In this document: piece by piece, positions 44,497 through 54,050 of the stretch | How positions within the stretch are numbered: the stretch's first letter is position 1 | How the letters are laid out: each line of letters opens with the position of its first letter | Assembly (NCBI GenBank): GCA_021773275.1 | Contig: JAJFKJ010000019.1 | Span: forward strand, 54,615-118,614 | Source of the DNA: Gammaproteobacteria bacterium | GTDB lineage: Bacteria > Pseudomonadota > Gammaproteobacteria > JABCZS01 | DNA: 64,000 nt | Direction of reading: 5' to 3' | Translations under genes and position numbers: made by a program | Notes under the pieces: generated by a model | What the model was told of the DNA's origin: nothing | What the model saw: the letters and a program-made list of their open reading frames with translations, nothing else | Databases searched by the model: none

Positions 44497-45447
44497 CTAG
44501 CACATCGTACAACCGGTAGCCGTGATGGCTTGTACAACAGGGCTGTTTTTTCCATCGACATGCGCTTTGAGTAAGTTGTCACAAGCTCGCATCTGGATAG
44601 AATGACCCAGAGTGAGCTCGGACAAGCCTTGAATGCTCTCACGTTCTTCTAGCGATGAAAAATGCGCAGTTGTCATTTGCGATGCTTCACTCTCTGGAAA
44701 GCTGTTCCACAGTTCTGCTTTGTCGTGCATTAATATTACACTGTGCATCGTTAAGGAGTAAGCCCAAAAACGCAGATCATTTTCGGGCAGATGTTGTATT
44801 ATCATTTTACCCAGATGGTTTTGATTGCTGTCAGGCGCAACAACGTCTTTAAATTTATTTTTAAGATACCCATATACGATCGTGTCATTTTTACTAGCTG
44901 CAGCATGCAAGTTCATCACATATAGCCAAATGATATTCGTCATGTTTGTTGTCTTGTCTTCTGCAAGCTTATGGATCAAAACATCGCTGTCGCTTACATG
45001 TGCAGTAATCCTATTGCTATAAATACCTTTTCTATGTTCGCCGGCGTATATTAGGTAATAAGACACCGCCCAAGCATGCGCGCAGGCATCGGCATGGTCG
45101 CTTGCTTGGTACCCAGGGTTGTCATCTTGTGCCAGGTAAGCTTCAAATAAAGCAGCAATGCCTTCGCGATCAGTTTCGTTTGCGACAATTAAAACACGCC
45201 CCAGCATCCAGGCCTGCTCTGCAGTAAAGCGTCCTTCATGCGCCATAGTCCTTGGGTTCACGCCTAGCAACACAAGCATTTCACTTTGGACTTGTTGGTG
45301 TTCTTTTTCACGAAAGCAATAGGCCATCGTTAGTAAGGCAATACTGAGGTTTCGTAGACTATCACGGTTACGCATAGCAAAAACTGACTCTGCATCCTGC
45401 AGGGTCTTATCTAGGTAAGAAGATAGGCGTACTTTTGTTTGACTCAT
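44497..45447 (-). CDS. Orphan protein ending in a CaaX-like CTMC
   Basis: I do not recognise this 316-residue soluble, helical protein. It has no signal peptide or span. The last four residues are Cys-Thr-Met-Cys (stop TAG directly after), which fits the Caa[X] pattern read by eukaryotic farnesyltransferase, although X=Cys is a less common choice. It may start at the ATG at 45447. The gene is convergent with the yncE-like gene and divergent from the anion transporter. Confidence 0.75.
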   Translation of the reverse strand: MSQTKVRLSSYLDKTLQDAESVFAMRNRDSLRNLSIALLTMAYCFREKEHQQVQSEMLVLLGVNPRTMAHEGRFTAEQAWMLGRVLIVANETDREGIAALFEAYLAQDDNPGYQASDHADACAHAWAVSYYLIYAGEHRKGIYSNRITAHVSDSDVLIHKLAEDKTTNMTNIIWLYVMNLHAAASKNDTIVYGYLKNKFKDVVAPDSNQNHLGKMIIQHLPENDLRFWAYSLTMHSVILMHDKAELWNSFPESEASQMTTAHFSSLEERESIQGLSELTLGHSIQMRACDNLLKAHVDGKNSPVVQAITATGCTMC

Positions 45448-45486
45448 GATTACTATGATAAACTGAAAAGCACATCGTGGTCAATC

Positions 45487-46818
45487 ATGGGAAATATTAT
45501 GCTGAAAAAACAACAGATTATCATGGCTGTAAGTATATCAGTTCTTGCTGTTTATTGGCTGTTACCGCTACCAACGCCTATCAGTTTTGGCTTATGCTTG
45601 TTGCTGTGGGTGGCTATTATGTGGATGGGCGAGCTTTGGCCGCTACCAATTACAGCCTTAATGGTGCCGATCCTTGCTGTTGCCAGCCAAACCTTGAGTA
45701 TGCCGCAAGCGTTAAGCAGTTTTGCACAACCGATCATATTTTTAAATTTAGGTGGCTTTGCATTAGCAGCCGCTTTGCACTTGCATGGCGTCGACCGCAG
45801 GCTTGCCGCTTGGTTAACGCATTTAGCAGGGGACAATACCTTTGCATCGTTTATGCTGTTATTTATTGCCACGGCAATACTCTCAATGTGGATCAGCAAT
45901 ATGGCAACCACTGTGATGATGCTGCCTATTGCACTGCAATTAGTCCCAGAAAAATACAGCAAAGCGCGTATCTTTGCGTTGCTGGGTATTGCCTACAGTG
46001 CAAATATCGGGGGCATGGGTACTATAATCGGTAGCCCGCCGAATGCGCTTACTGCTGCAGCGCTGGGCCTCAGCTTCGCAGATTGGATGAAAATCGGCAT
46101 CCCTGCCGTGTTTTGTTTTTTACCTGTGATGATTTTTAGCCTTTATAAAATAATCACGCCGGAGCAGGGGATTGTTTTAGAAAAAATGCAAGATCATCGT
46201 GAACCCTGGGCACAACCCGCAAAAAAAGCAATCGTGATTTTTGCGGTGACTATATTTTGCTGGGTGTTTTCCCGCCCACTTGCAGCTTTGATGGGCATAA
46301 GCCAAGATTTTGATACCCTGATTGCCATGTCAGCTGTTATTGCGATGGTTGCGAGCGGTGTTATTACCTGGAAGCAATTACAGCACCATGTCGACTGGGG
46401 TGTATTGGTACTCTTCGGCGGTGGTCTTTGTTTAAGTGCGGTTTTGGGTGCAACAGATACAACCGCGTTTTTAGCCAATACTGTATTTGGCTCGGCAGGG
46501 CAGTGGGGTTGGGTTTTTCTCCTATTCGTTATTTTATTGTTAGTGGTATTCTTGACTGAGTTTTCAAGCAATCTAGGCACGGCGGCTGTGCTGATTCCTA
46601 TTGTTGTGGTTTTAGCCGAAACGATGTTCCCAGAAAACACGCAGGCCATGGTCATGGCAGTTGGCTTGGCGTGTTCTTGTGCATTTATGTTGCCCGTTGC
46701 AACACCATCAAACGCCTTGGTGTACGGCACGGGACTTATCCCGCAACGACTTATGCTAAAAGCAGGTTTGGTGCTTAACATACTTGCGCTGCCTATTTTG
46801 TTCGGTATACTGGTATAA
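45487..46818 (+). CDS. DASS/SLC13-family anion-sodium symporter
   Basis: A 443-residue, multi-span transporter of the divalent anion:sodium family (dicarboxylates, sulfate or phosphate). Both substrate-site hairpins are visible: WISNMATTVMMLPIA and GTIIGSPPNAL in the first half, EFSSNLGTAAVLIPI and LPVATPSNALVYG in the second. The start could be 45487 or 45499; the frame is open further upstream but that would overlap the divergent gene. Specificity cannot be told. Confidence 0.9.
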   Translation: MGNIMLKKQQIIMAVSISVLAVYWLLPLPTPISFGLCLLLWVAIMWMGELWPLPITALMVPILAVASQTLSMPQALSSFAQPIIFLNLGGFALAAALHLHGVDRRLAAWLTHLAGDNTFASFMLLFIATAILSMWISNMATTVMMLPIALQLVPEKYSKARIFALLGIAYSANIGGMGTIIGSPPNALTAAALGLSFADWMKIGIPAVFCFLPVMIFSLYKIITPEQGIVLEKMQDHREPWAQPAKKAIVIFAVTIFCWVFSRPLAALMGISQDFDTLIAMSAVIAMVASGVITWKQLQHHVDWGVLVLFGGGLCLSAVLGATDTTAFLANTVFGSAGQWGWVFLLFVILLLVVFLTEFSSNLGTAAVLIPIVVVLAETMFPENTQAMVMAVGLACSCAFMLPVATPSNALVYGTGLIPQRLMLKAGLVLNILALPILFGILV

Positions 46819-46834
46819 ACAACGGAGGTCTACG

Positions 46835-47287
46835 ATGCGTAATATTACTACTTATATTCTTTCATTCATTTTTGCATTGATCCCACTGTATGTGGCAGCA
46901 GCCGATGCACCTGTTACGGTCACTAACATTATCACGACAGATGAAGCTTGGGATGGTTCAAGCCTGCCAGGTTACACCAGCAGTAAACCTTTGTTGCTAG
47001 TAAACCATTTTAAGATCATACCCGGCGGTAAAACCTCTGTGCACTTACACCCCAGCAATGGCGCGGGCTATATTATTTCAGGCGAACTTACGATGTATGC
47101 AACGTCTGATACAAATGGCAGTTTTGATGATCAAACAAAAGTAAAGAAAGCAGTGTTGAAAGCTGGTGAAGCCTGGGCGGAAAATGTTAACGTCTGGCAC
47201 TATGGCGAAAACAATGGTGATGATGATGTAACTTTTGTAGTTGTATTTGCCAATGAAGAGGGTGTACCTGCTACCTTGGGGCAGTAA
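46835..47287 (+). CDS. Exported cupin-domain protein
   Basis: A 150-residue protein with signal peptide (about 1-23, ending VAAA). A single cupin barrel has metal-type motif 1 PGGKTSVHLHPSNGAGYIISG and a second motif with WAENVNVWHYG. GGAGG precedes the ATG at 46835. Substrate unknown. Confidence 0.87.
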   Translation: MRNITTYILSFIFALIPLYVAAADAPVTVTNIITTDEAWDGSSLPGYTSSKPLLLVNHFKIIPGGKTSVHLHPSNGAGYIISGELTMYATSDTNGSFDDQTKVKKAVLKAGEAWAENVNVWHYGENNGDDDVTFVVVFANEEGVPATLGQ

Positions 47288-47293
47288 ATCTAA

Positions 47294-48346
47294 ATGTCGG
47301 CAAATTTGAGTCAACAATTACATATTAAATACCCGATCATTCAAGCACCTATGGCAGGCGGAGCTACGACTCCTGCCTTGGTGGCAGCAGTGTCAAATGC
47401 CGGAGGCCTAGGGTCGTTAGGGGCAGGTTATATGAAGCCAGATGATATTAAGCGGGCCATCAAGGACATTCGTTTATTAACCGATAAACCGTTCGCTGTT
47501 AATCTTTTTGTGCCAGAGCAAGCCGAAGCAAGCAGATCACAAATCGCTGACATGATGCAACTCATTGGTCAATCGTGTAAAGAATTAAAATTCAATATAC
47601 CCCCGATTTCTCCGCCCTATGCGCCTTCATTTGATGAGCAGATCAATGTTGTTGTCCAAGAAAAAGTACCCATATTTAGTTTCACTTTCGGTATTCCTGA
47701 TCCATCGTGGATCAAAAAACTTAAACGAAATAATACGCTATTAATCGGCACAGCCACAAATAAAGAAGAAGCAATATTACTTGAAAAAAATGGCATTGAT
47801 TTTATTGTTGCCCAAGGCAGTGAAGCAGGGGGACATCGAGGCACATTTATGGGTGAAGCAGAAAACTCGCTAAGCTGCCTACCAGAACTTGTTGCAGACT
47901 TAAATGCAAATGTTAAAACGCCCATCATAGCTGCAGGGGGTATCATGGATGGCAAAGATATCGTCGCATCCTTATCTCAAGGTGCACAAGGAGTCCAAAT
48001 AGGCACAGCGTTTCTAACCTGTGATGAATCCGGAATTCATCCTACTTATAAATCAGCGTTATTAAATGCAAGCAAAGACAACACTGTCTTAACGCGCGCT
48101 TTCTCAGGAAAATTAGCACGCGGAATCAATAATCAATTTATATCGCGTATGAAATTACACGAAAATGAAACTTTGCCTTACCCCATTCAACATACGCTTA
48201 CAAGCACCATGCGCAAAGAATCTGCAGAACAACACAATACGGACTTTATGTCCCTGTGGGCCGGCCAGTCTGTTCATCTAGCAAAAACAATATCAACAGC
48301 AGAATTGATGGGGAAATTGATTTCGGATATTGATAATGAAAAATGA
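47294..48346 (+). CDS. Nitronate monooxygenase (2-nitropropane dioxygenase family)
   Basis: A 350-residue FMN TIM-barrel enzyme that oxidises nitronates. Family features include IIQAPMAGGATTPALVAAVS near 15, AVNLFVP, the QGSEAGGHRGTF motif near 176 with the catalytic His, AAGGIMDGKDI and GVQIGTAFL. It overlaps the HAD-like gene by 11 bases. Confidence 0.92.
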   Translation: MSANLSQQLHIKYPIIQAPMAGGATTPALVAAVSNAGGLGSLGAGYMKPDDIKRAIKDIRLLTDKPFAVNLFVPEQAEASRSQIADMMQLIGQSCKELKFNIPPISPPYAPSFDEQINVVVQEKVPIFSFTFGIPDPSWIKKLKRNNTLLIGTATNKEEAILLEKNGIDFIVAQGSEAGGHRGTFMGEAENSLSCLPELVADLNANVKTPIIAAGGIMDGKDIVASLSQGAQGVQIGTAFLTCDESGIHPTYKSALLNASKDNTVLTRAFSGKLARGINNQFISRMKLHENETLPYPIQHTLTSTMRKESAEQHNTDFMSLWAGQSVHLAKTISTAELMGKLISDIDNEK

Positions 48347-49271
48347 CATCATTATTAGCATTGACTGGGACCATACTTTAAGAGGGATGCACGGGATAGA
48401 CCTGGGTCTTCTGGCCCTAGCCATGTATGCGAAATCTAAAAGTATTCCTGTTGGCTTAACCACCCATCGCGATATTGAAAACACGACGCTGTATACGCTT
48501 TATTACTGGCAGCATAAACCGCCGAAACGCTCAGAAGATGCGCTTGCCGCTGCAATAAGTTACTGGGATAAGCTGTGCTTCAAGCCTTTTAATTTGCAGT
48601 TTGATTTTATCAATGCAAGGTATCAACCACGCACCGGGAAAGGTAATTACTACCAAGATGTCCTTTACCCACTAGAGCAAAAGCTTGCAGGGGAAATCCG
48701 AGAAAATATGATTTTGGAAAACCCGTTATTGGTGCAAGAGAAAATGCATACGTATGCCCAAAAGGAACATCCGATAGAAAACAATGACGCAAAAGAAGCA
48801 CAAATAATCTGGCTATGCGGACAGTTCAAAGAGGCAATGATTTACCATGTGGATGACAGCCCAGAAGTGTGCGGCGACTTGCCGCGCAAATTTTCAAGGT
48901 TAAATAAAAACCGCAACCACAGGGTTAAAACTATTTTTCATGAAACCACCCCGATCCTTAACAGTGAAGCATACGCAGAGCTGTTAATTAAAATTGGCTT
49001 GCTCGAAGATATGGGCAAGCTTTTTAAGCAACAATACAACACTGCGAACACGTTTGAAGGTCAGCTAAAGGCACTTGCAATATCTTTAGCCTTGCTGCAA
49101 GCTGATGGGCCCAATAGCACAGCTTGCCAAGCGGTTGAACAACTGCTGAATCAGCTAAAGCCTGTTTTACATGTTAAACATGCTAGCTTACATGGTTTAA
49201 TTGAACGCTTATTAAAGCAAGCAAAAGAAGAGGGCGCGATGCCTTCTGTGCTGTCAAATTATTTTGTTTAA
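48336..49271 (+). CDS. Orphan HAD-like protein
   Basis: A 311-residue protein whose first 170-180 residues look like a HAD hydrolase: motif I ISIDWDHTL (Asp10, Asp12, Thr14), motif II-like GLTTHRD near 45, and an acidic motif IV-like YHVDDSPE near 170. The remaining part is helical and unlike known HAD caps. I do not recognise the family. It is coupled to the nitronate monooxygenase gene and its end overlaps dus by 18 bases. Legionella relatives use several HAD-type effectors, so this is a candidate only. Confidence 0.75.
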   Translation: MKNDIIISIDWDHTLRGMHGIDLGLLALAMYAKSKSIPVGLTTHRDIENTTLYTLYYWQHKPPKRSEDALAAAISYWDKLCFKPFNLQFDFINARYQPRTGKGNYYQDVLYPLEQKLAGEIRENMILENPLLVQEKMHTYAQKEHPIENNDAKEAQIIWLCGQFKEAMIYHVDDSPEVCGDLPRKFSRLNKNRNHRVKTIFHETTPILNSEAYAELLIKIGLLEDMGKLFKQQYNTANTFEGQLKALAISLALLQADGPNSTACQAVEQLLNQLKPVLHVKHASLHGLIERLLKQAKEEGAMPSVLSNYFV

Positions 49272-50237
49272 TGTGACGATTCCAAAGTATCGCTCAATTA
49301 CTTGTTGCGCCGTTTTCAAATCAGTACATTGATTGAAGGCTGAGCAAAAATCTTCTTTAAATTCCAGCTTGCGGGCGTAATATTTTGCAAAACACCGCGC
49401 TTGAATGATCGCAGACTTTTCGGTTTGCAATAGATCACACAGGCCTGCTAAATGCTTTAAAAATAATGTGCCAATAATAGCAGTAGAAGGTGGTGTAAAA
49501 GTATCACCATTGATCTGCGCTTTTAACTCGGCAAACAACCAGGGTTGGCCGACACTTGCGCGACCAATCATAACGCCCGCACAGCCTGTAGCAAACATGC
49601 GTTTTAATGAATCGAGGCAAGCAACATCACCATTGCCAATGACTGGGATATTTAATGCGTCGACAAAAAAAGCAATGTCATCGTATGCGCAGTCAACATC
49701 GTATTTATGCGTCCAGTGGCGTCCATGCACCGTAATAAAATCAGGCTGTGCATCTGCAATAGCCTTAGCCATGTCTTGGTTAAAGTTATCATTGCTGTCA
49801 GCATCAACGCGAATCTTAATTGAGACAGGTCGATCTGTATTGTTTTTCATCGCGGTGATAAATTTGTAAATTTTCCCCGGCTCTGATAATAAATGCGAAC
49901 CGGCGGCTTTGCTACGGATTTTTTTCACTGGGCAGCCGCAATTTAGATCGATCAGATCGGCGCCACAGTCTGTCACTATTTTTGTAGCCAAACCAAGCTC
50001 ATCCGCATTATTAGACGACAGTTGAAAGCCAAGTGGGCCTTCATCAGGGTGTTTTTCTGTAAAGCGCCGCTGCAAGTGTTTTGGCTTGTTAATTAAATTC
50101 TTACAAGAAGACATTTCAGTATAGGCAAAAGCAGGCTTTCCCCATTCCCACGCCAGAGCGCGAAACGGACCACAGCTTACGCCGGCCAGCGGACCTTGTA
50201 TTAGATTAGAGGGGTAGGTGGTGTTTTTAATTTTCAA
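49254..50237 (-). CDS. dus: tRNA-dihydrouridine synthase
   Basis: An FMN enzyme that reduces uridines in the tRNA D-loop. The 327-residue protein has the family N-terminus LIQGPLAGVSCGPFRAL, the catalytic Cys in DLNCGCPVKKI near 100, the substrate/FMN segments ITVHGRHWTHKYDV and PVIGNGDV, and GVMIGRASVGQPWLF. Which Dus class is not certain; layout is closest to DusB-like. Start overlaps the LysR gene end by 11 bases. Confidence 0.92.
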   Translation of the reverse strand: MKIKNTTYPSNLIQGPLAGVSCGPFRALAWEWGKPAFAYTEMSSCKNLINKPKHLQRRFTEKHPDEGPLGFQLSSNNADELGLATKIVTDCGADLIDLNCGCPVKKIRSKAAGSHLLSEPGKIYKFITAMKNNTDRPVSIKIRVDADSNDNFNQDMAKAIADAQPDFITVHGRHWTHKYDVDCAYDDIAFFVDALNIPVIGNGDVACLDSLKRMFATGCAGVMIGRASVGQPWLFAELKAQINGDTFTPPSTAIIGTLFLKHLAGLCDLLQTEKSAIIQARCFAKYYARKLEFKEDFCSAFNQCTDLKTAQQVIERYFGIVTLNKII

Positions 50238-51141
50238 TTGTATGTATTCTTTCTAGGCATGTCTGCTTCTTTAATTGTTTTATCATCCAATTTCCGGCTT
50301 TGCCAAGTAATGAAGGCCGCCAGGCAACACCCAGGGCAGCTGGGGTACACAGAGGAGGTACATTTTTTATCAGTAGCTCACCAGAGTCAATATATTCTTT
50401 TGCATAGCTCAGAGGTAAATAGCCAATACCAAGCCCAGCCAATAAAGCTTGTATTTTTTCATTAAAAGAATTAACAGTGAAAACTACTTGTTCCGATAAA
50501 ATCCCGGTGCTACGCGAAGGAATAAACCCACGTGTAGAATCTGCGACAGCAATAATGCGATGCGTCATGATATCGTCATTAGTGAGCTGTTGCTTTTTTG
50601 TGGCCAAAGCATGTTTTCTGGAAACCACAAAAACAAAGTCAATTGAGCCAAGTGGTATTACCGACAAGTCATCACGTATGGGTGGGTCATCACTCACGCC
50701 TATGGCTATAGTTGCACGCCCAGACAGCAATGAATCCCAGCATCCGCCCAGTACTTCTGCGCTAAGCTTCACATCGATATTGGGAAATTTCTGATAAAAT
50801 TTATCTAATAAAAAAATCAAATTATCAAAAGGGACAAGTTGGTCATATGAGATCAAGAGCTGTTCTTCATAGCCTGTCTTATGCAGGTGTATGCGACGCT
50901 CAAGCTGTTCAGCATTTGCGAGTAGCTTGCGTCCTTCGCTAACAACTAAATGGCCAACAGCTGTTAATTTGGCACGATGGCCTGTGCGATCAAATATTGT
51001 GATGCTGAGCTGGCTCTCGAGTTTGCTTACCGTATAGGTTAGAGCAGATGGCACGCGATGAAGCGCCTCAGCAGCTAGCGCAAATGAGCCGCACCTATCT
51101 ATAGCCTCTAGTACCTGCAGTGAATCAAGAGTAATCTTCAT
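50227..51141 (-). CDS. LysR-family transcriptional regulator
   Basis: A 304-residue regulator with the N-terminal helix-turn-helix (VLEAIDRCGSFALAAEALHR, then VPSALTYTVSKLE) and a C-terminal periplasmic-binding-like sensor domain. It diverges from the OYE-type flavoenzyme gene, which it probably controls through the dyad at 51185-51206. It is also likely cotranscribed with dus. Confidence 0.94.
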   Translation of the reverse strand: MKITLDSLQVLEAIDRCGSFALAAEALHRVPSALTYTVSKLESQLSITIFDRTGHRAKLTAVGHLVVSEGRKLLANAEQLERRIHLHKTGYEEQLLISYDQLVPFDNLIFLLDKFYQKFPNIDVKLSAEVLGGCWDSLLSGRATIAIGVSDDPPIRDDLSVIPLGSIDFVFVVSRKHALATKKQQLTNDDIMTHRIIAVADSTRGFIPSRSTGILSEQVVFTVNSFNEKIQALLAGLGIGYLPLSYAKEYIDSGELLIKNVPPLCTPAALGVAWRPSLLGKAGNWMIKQLKKQTCLERIHTIEN

Positions 51142-51184
51142 AGGTCAAAATATTTGAATAAAAGGTGCAAAACATTCCTCTATG

Positions 51185-51206
51185 ATAGCATGATTCTCAG
51201 TGCTAT
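51185..51206. promoter_or_regulatory. Interrupted dyad, probable LysR-regulator site
   Basis: ATAGCA (51185-51190), ten bases, TGCTAT (51201-51206) in the 117-base divergent gap between the LysR gene and the OYE gene. Location and geometry fit a LysR recognition site. Confidence 0.65.
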
Positions 51207-51258
51207 GCTGATTATTAGTAGGTATATATTCATATAATTTGATGTAAAGAGAGGTCAT

Positions 51259-52329
51259 ATGGAAAGTAAGGCATTATTGCAGCACTATAAGTCGAGCGAC
51301 CTGTATCTTAAAAATAGGGCTGTTATGGCGCCTCTTACACGGTGCCGCGCTGACGGTAATCGTGTGCCAACGAAGATCATGGCAACTTACTACCGGCAAC
51401 GTAGTAGCGCTGGTTTGATCATTACTGAATCGGTCTCAATTTCTCCTAACGGTGATGGTTATGCGCGTGTCCCAGGGATTTATTCTCAAGAACAGCAAAC
51501 TGCATGGCGTGAGATAACTGATGCCGTACACCACGAAGGTGGAAAGATTTTTGTACAATTGATGCATGTTGGGCGCGTGGCACATCCCTATAACAAAGCG
51601 CCTGGTGCTGAAACTGTTGCGCCTAGTGCGATTCGCGTTCAAGACAAAATATACACGGATAAAGCAGGAATGCAGGATATCGTGATGCCACGTGAACTGC
51701 GGACCCAAGAAGTCAAAAAGGTAATAAAAGAATACGAACAAGCTACAAGAGCGGCACTTGACTGTGGGTTTGATGGTGTTGAGTTGCATGCAACATCGGG
51801 CTACTTGCCGATGCAGTTTCTTTCTAGCGAAAGTAACCGTCGATCAGATCAATACGGGGGAAGCCTACAAAATCGTATACGTTTTGTGCTTGAAACACTG
51901 GAGGCAATGTCTTCTGTGGCTGGTGCTAATAAAGTAGGTATTCGCATTTGGCCAGGTAGTACATTAAATGGCATAAATGATGCCAATCCGATCGAAACAT
52001 ATGTTGCACTGTTAAAAAATATTAACCACGTGGGTTTGGCATATGTGCATGTAATCGACTCTTCTGAATACGGCGTAGATAGTTTTGGCCTAGTTAAGGA
52101 TCATTATTCGGGCCCGGTCATGCTTAATGGCGGCTTTACTTTTGCGCTTGCAGAGCAAGCGATAAAGACAAGAAAAGCAGATTTGATTTCATTTGGTGTG
52201 GATTTTATCGCAAATCCTGATCTTGTAAAAAGATTTGCTATTGGTGCCAAGCTTAATGATGCTGATCCAAACACGTTTTATACACCGGGTAAAAAAGGAT
52301 ATACAGACTACCCGTGTATTAATACATGA
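51259..52329 (+). CDS. Old-yellow-enzyme family NADH:flavin oxidoreductase
   Basis: A 356-residue FMN enzyme reducing activated alkenes such as enones, nitroesters or maleimides. Family segments: VMAPLTRCRA, QLMHVGRVA, FDGVELHATSGYLPMQFL (usual HGANGYL is HATSGYL) and SDQYGGSLQNRIRF. GAGAGG precedes the ATG. It is divergent from the LysR gene, an arrangement known for electrophile-responsive reductases. Confidence 0.92.
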   Translation: MESKALLQHYKSSDLYLKNRAVMAPLTRCRADGNRVPTKIMATYYRQRSSAGLIITESVSISPNGDGYARVPGIYSQEQQTAWREITDAVHHEGGKIFVQLMHVGRVAHPYNKAPGAETVAPSAIRVQDKIYTDKAGMQDIVMPRELRTQEVKKVIKEYEQATRAALDCGFDGVELHATSGYLPMQFLSSESNRRSDQYGGSLQNRIRFVLETLEAMSSVAGANKVGIRIWPGSTLNGINDANPIETYVALLKNINHVGLAYVHVIDSSEYGVDSFGLVKDHYSGPVMLNGGFTFALAEQAIKTRKADLISFGVDFIANPDLVKRFAIGAKLNDADPNTFYTPGKKGYTDYPCINT

Positions 52330-52348
52330 GGTTATGAGAGGTAAAAAT

Positions 52349-52537
52349 ATGCTTAAGTCAACACCACGTTTTATTAGCGTTATTGTTGATTCATCAATGG
52401 AAAAACTTTCTCCAAGAATGCTTGAGTCATTGCGCTTGTTTAATCGTGGCTTGCCGCGCAAGGTCGCCGCGGAAAAAATGAATATCTCAGTAGGCAGCTT
52501 GACATTGGATGGGTTCAGTGGTAAGCTGCCCAACTGA
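52349..52537 (+). CDS. Small orphan protein
   Basis: A 62-residue protein starting at the ATG at 52349 with GAGAGG seven bases upstream. It is basic, with a helix-turn-helix-like stretch (LFNRGLPRKVAAEKMNISVG). Possibly cotranscribed with the OYE gene 19 bases upstream. No family recognised. Confidence 0.6.
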   Translation: MLKSTPRFISVIVDSSMEKLSPRMLESLRLFNRGLPRKVAAEKMNISVGSLTLDGFSGKLPN

Positions 52538-52565
52538 TCAAAAACTCTACAAAAATTGGGCATAA

Positions 52566-54050
52566 ATGAACTACATTGACTTTAAAAACAGCTGGTTATC
52601 CAATATCCGCGGTGATCTACTTGCAGGTGCCGTGGTGGCACTGGCCCTCATTCCTGAAGCCATCGCCTTTTCCATTATTGCGGGCGTTGACCCTAAAGTG
52701 GGCTTGTATGCCTCTTTCAGCATGGCTGTCGTGATAGCTATTGTAGGTGGTAGACCAGGCATGATTTCGGCTGCGACAGGCGCCATGGCGCTTGTGATGG
52801 TGATGCTCGTCAAAGAGCATGGCCTGCAATATCTATTAGCAGCGACCATATTAACCGGGATTATTCAGATTGTAGCTGGGGCGCTGCGGCTAGGGTCATT
52901 ACTCAGGTTTGTATCACGTTCTGTAATCACCGGCTTTGTTAACGCGCTTGCGATATTAATTTTTATGGCGCAGCTGCCTGAGTTTGTAGGGACAGGATGG
53001 CAGATGTATGCCATGGTGGCTGCGGGTCTCGGCATTATTTATGGCTTCCCTTATATTACCAAAACAGTGCCTTCACCGTTGGTAGCCATTATTATTTTGA
53101 CAGTATTTAGCATGTTTGCCGGAATGGACTTGCGTTACGTAGATGATTTAGGCGATTTGCCCGATACATTACCCATGTTTTTGATACCAGACATCGAATT
53201 TAGCATGAAAACGCTGATGATTATTTTACCTTATTCAGTAACTCTGGCTGCAGTCGGTTTGTTAGAGTCGCTAATGACAGCCGTCATAGTCGATGATATG
53301 ACGGATACGCCGAGCGAAAAAAATCGTGAATGCGCAGGCCAGGGCATTGCAAATATTGTTACAGGATTTTTTGGTGGCATGGCAGGTTGCGCCATGATCG
53401 GGCAATCTGTTATCAATGTGAAATCTGGTGGTCGCGGTCGATTATCAACGTTTTTTGCAGGGGCTTTTCTATTGTTTTTGATTCTTGTCTTAAGCGATTG
53501 GGTAAAACAGATTCCAATGGCGGCATTGGTAGCAGTCATGATCATGGTTTCGATCAGCACATTTCAGTGGTCATCAATAAAGGATATCCGTACAATACCA
53601 AAAGCATCGAGCTGCGTAATGTTAACGACTGTTGCCGTTGTTGTGTTCACACATAATCTTGCTCTAGGCGTGCTGGTTGGTGTTTTGCTAAGCGCCCTGA
53701 TTTTTGCAAAACGTGTATCGCGCTTAATGATTGTTGAGTCTGATTTGCTGGAAAAGGGCAAGCATCGGATTTATCGTGTTCGGGGGCAAATATTTTTTGC
53801 ATCAGCAGATGGCTTTACAACACAGTTTGATTTTAAAGAAGCACTTGAAAAAGTTACTATTGATATGTCGCAAGCACATTTCTGGGATATTACAGGGGTA
53901 GGCGCTTTGGATAAAGTGAAGATGAAGTTTCATCGCAATGGCATACAAGTAGAAATACTCGGTATGAACGAAGCGAGTGCTAGTATTGTTGAAAAGCTCG
54001 GTGTTAGATCAGATTTATCGATAAGCCAATCGCAGAGTGATCCCCTGTAA
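52566..54050 (+). CDS. SulP-family anion transporter with STAS domain
   Basis: A 494-residue transporter of the SulP family (sulfate, bicarbonate or similar anions). Residues 1-385 hold the spans, with [24 protein letters not shown] near 28 and the VESLMTA-like [10 protein letters not shown] near 235; residues about 400-494 form a STAS domain ([34 protein letters not shown]). Its end overlaps the convergent OMP gene by 36 bases. Confidence 0.92.
   Translation: MNYIDFKNSWLSNIRGDLLAGAVVALALIPEAIAFSIIAGVDPKVGLYASFSMAVVIAIVGGRPGMISAATGAMALVMVMLVKEHGLQYLLAATILTGIIQIVAGALRLGSLLRFVSRSVITGFVNALAILIFMAQLPEFVGTGWQMYAMVAAGLGIIYGFPYITKTVPSPLVAIIILTVFSMFAGMDLRYVDDLGDLPDTLPMFLIPDIEFSMKTLMIILPYSVTLAAVGLLESLMTAVIVDDMTDTPSEKNRECAGQGIANIVTGFFGGMAGCAMIGQSVINVKSGGRGRLSTFFAGAFLLFLILVLSDWVKQIPMAALVAVMIMVSISTFQWSSIKDIRTIPKASSCVMLTTVAVVVFTHNLALGVLVGVLLSALIFAKRVSRLMIVESDLLEKGKHRIYRVRGQIFFASADGFTTQFDFKEALEKVTIDMSQAHFWDITGVGALDKVKMKFHRNGIQVEILGMNEASASIVEKLGVRSDLSISQSQSDPL

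Noticed and set aside
46002..46781. Long antisense frames across the anion transporter
   Set aside because: They lie opposite a clearly conserved transporter and read as low-complexity shadow sequence.
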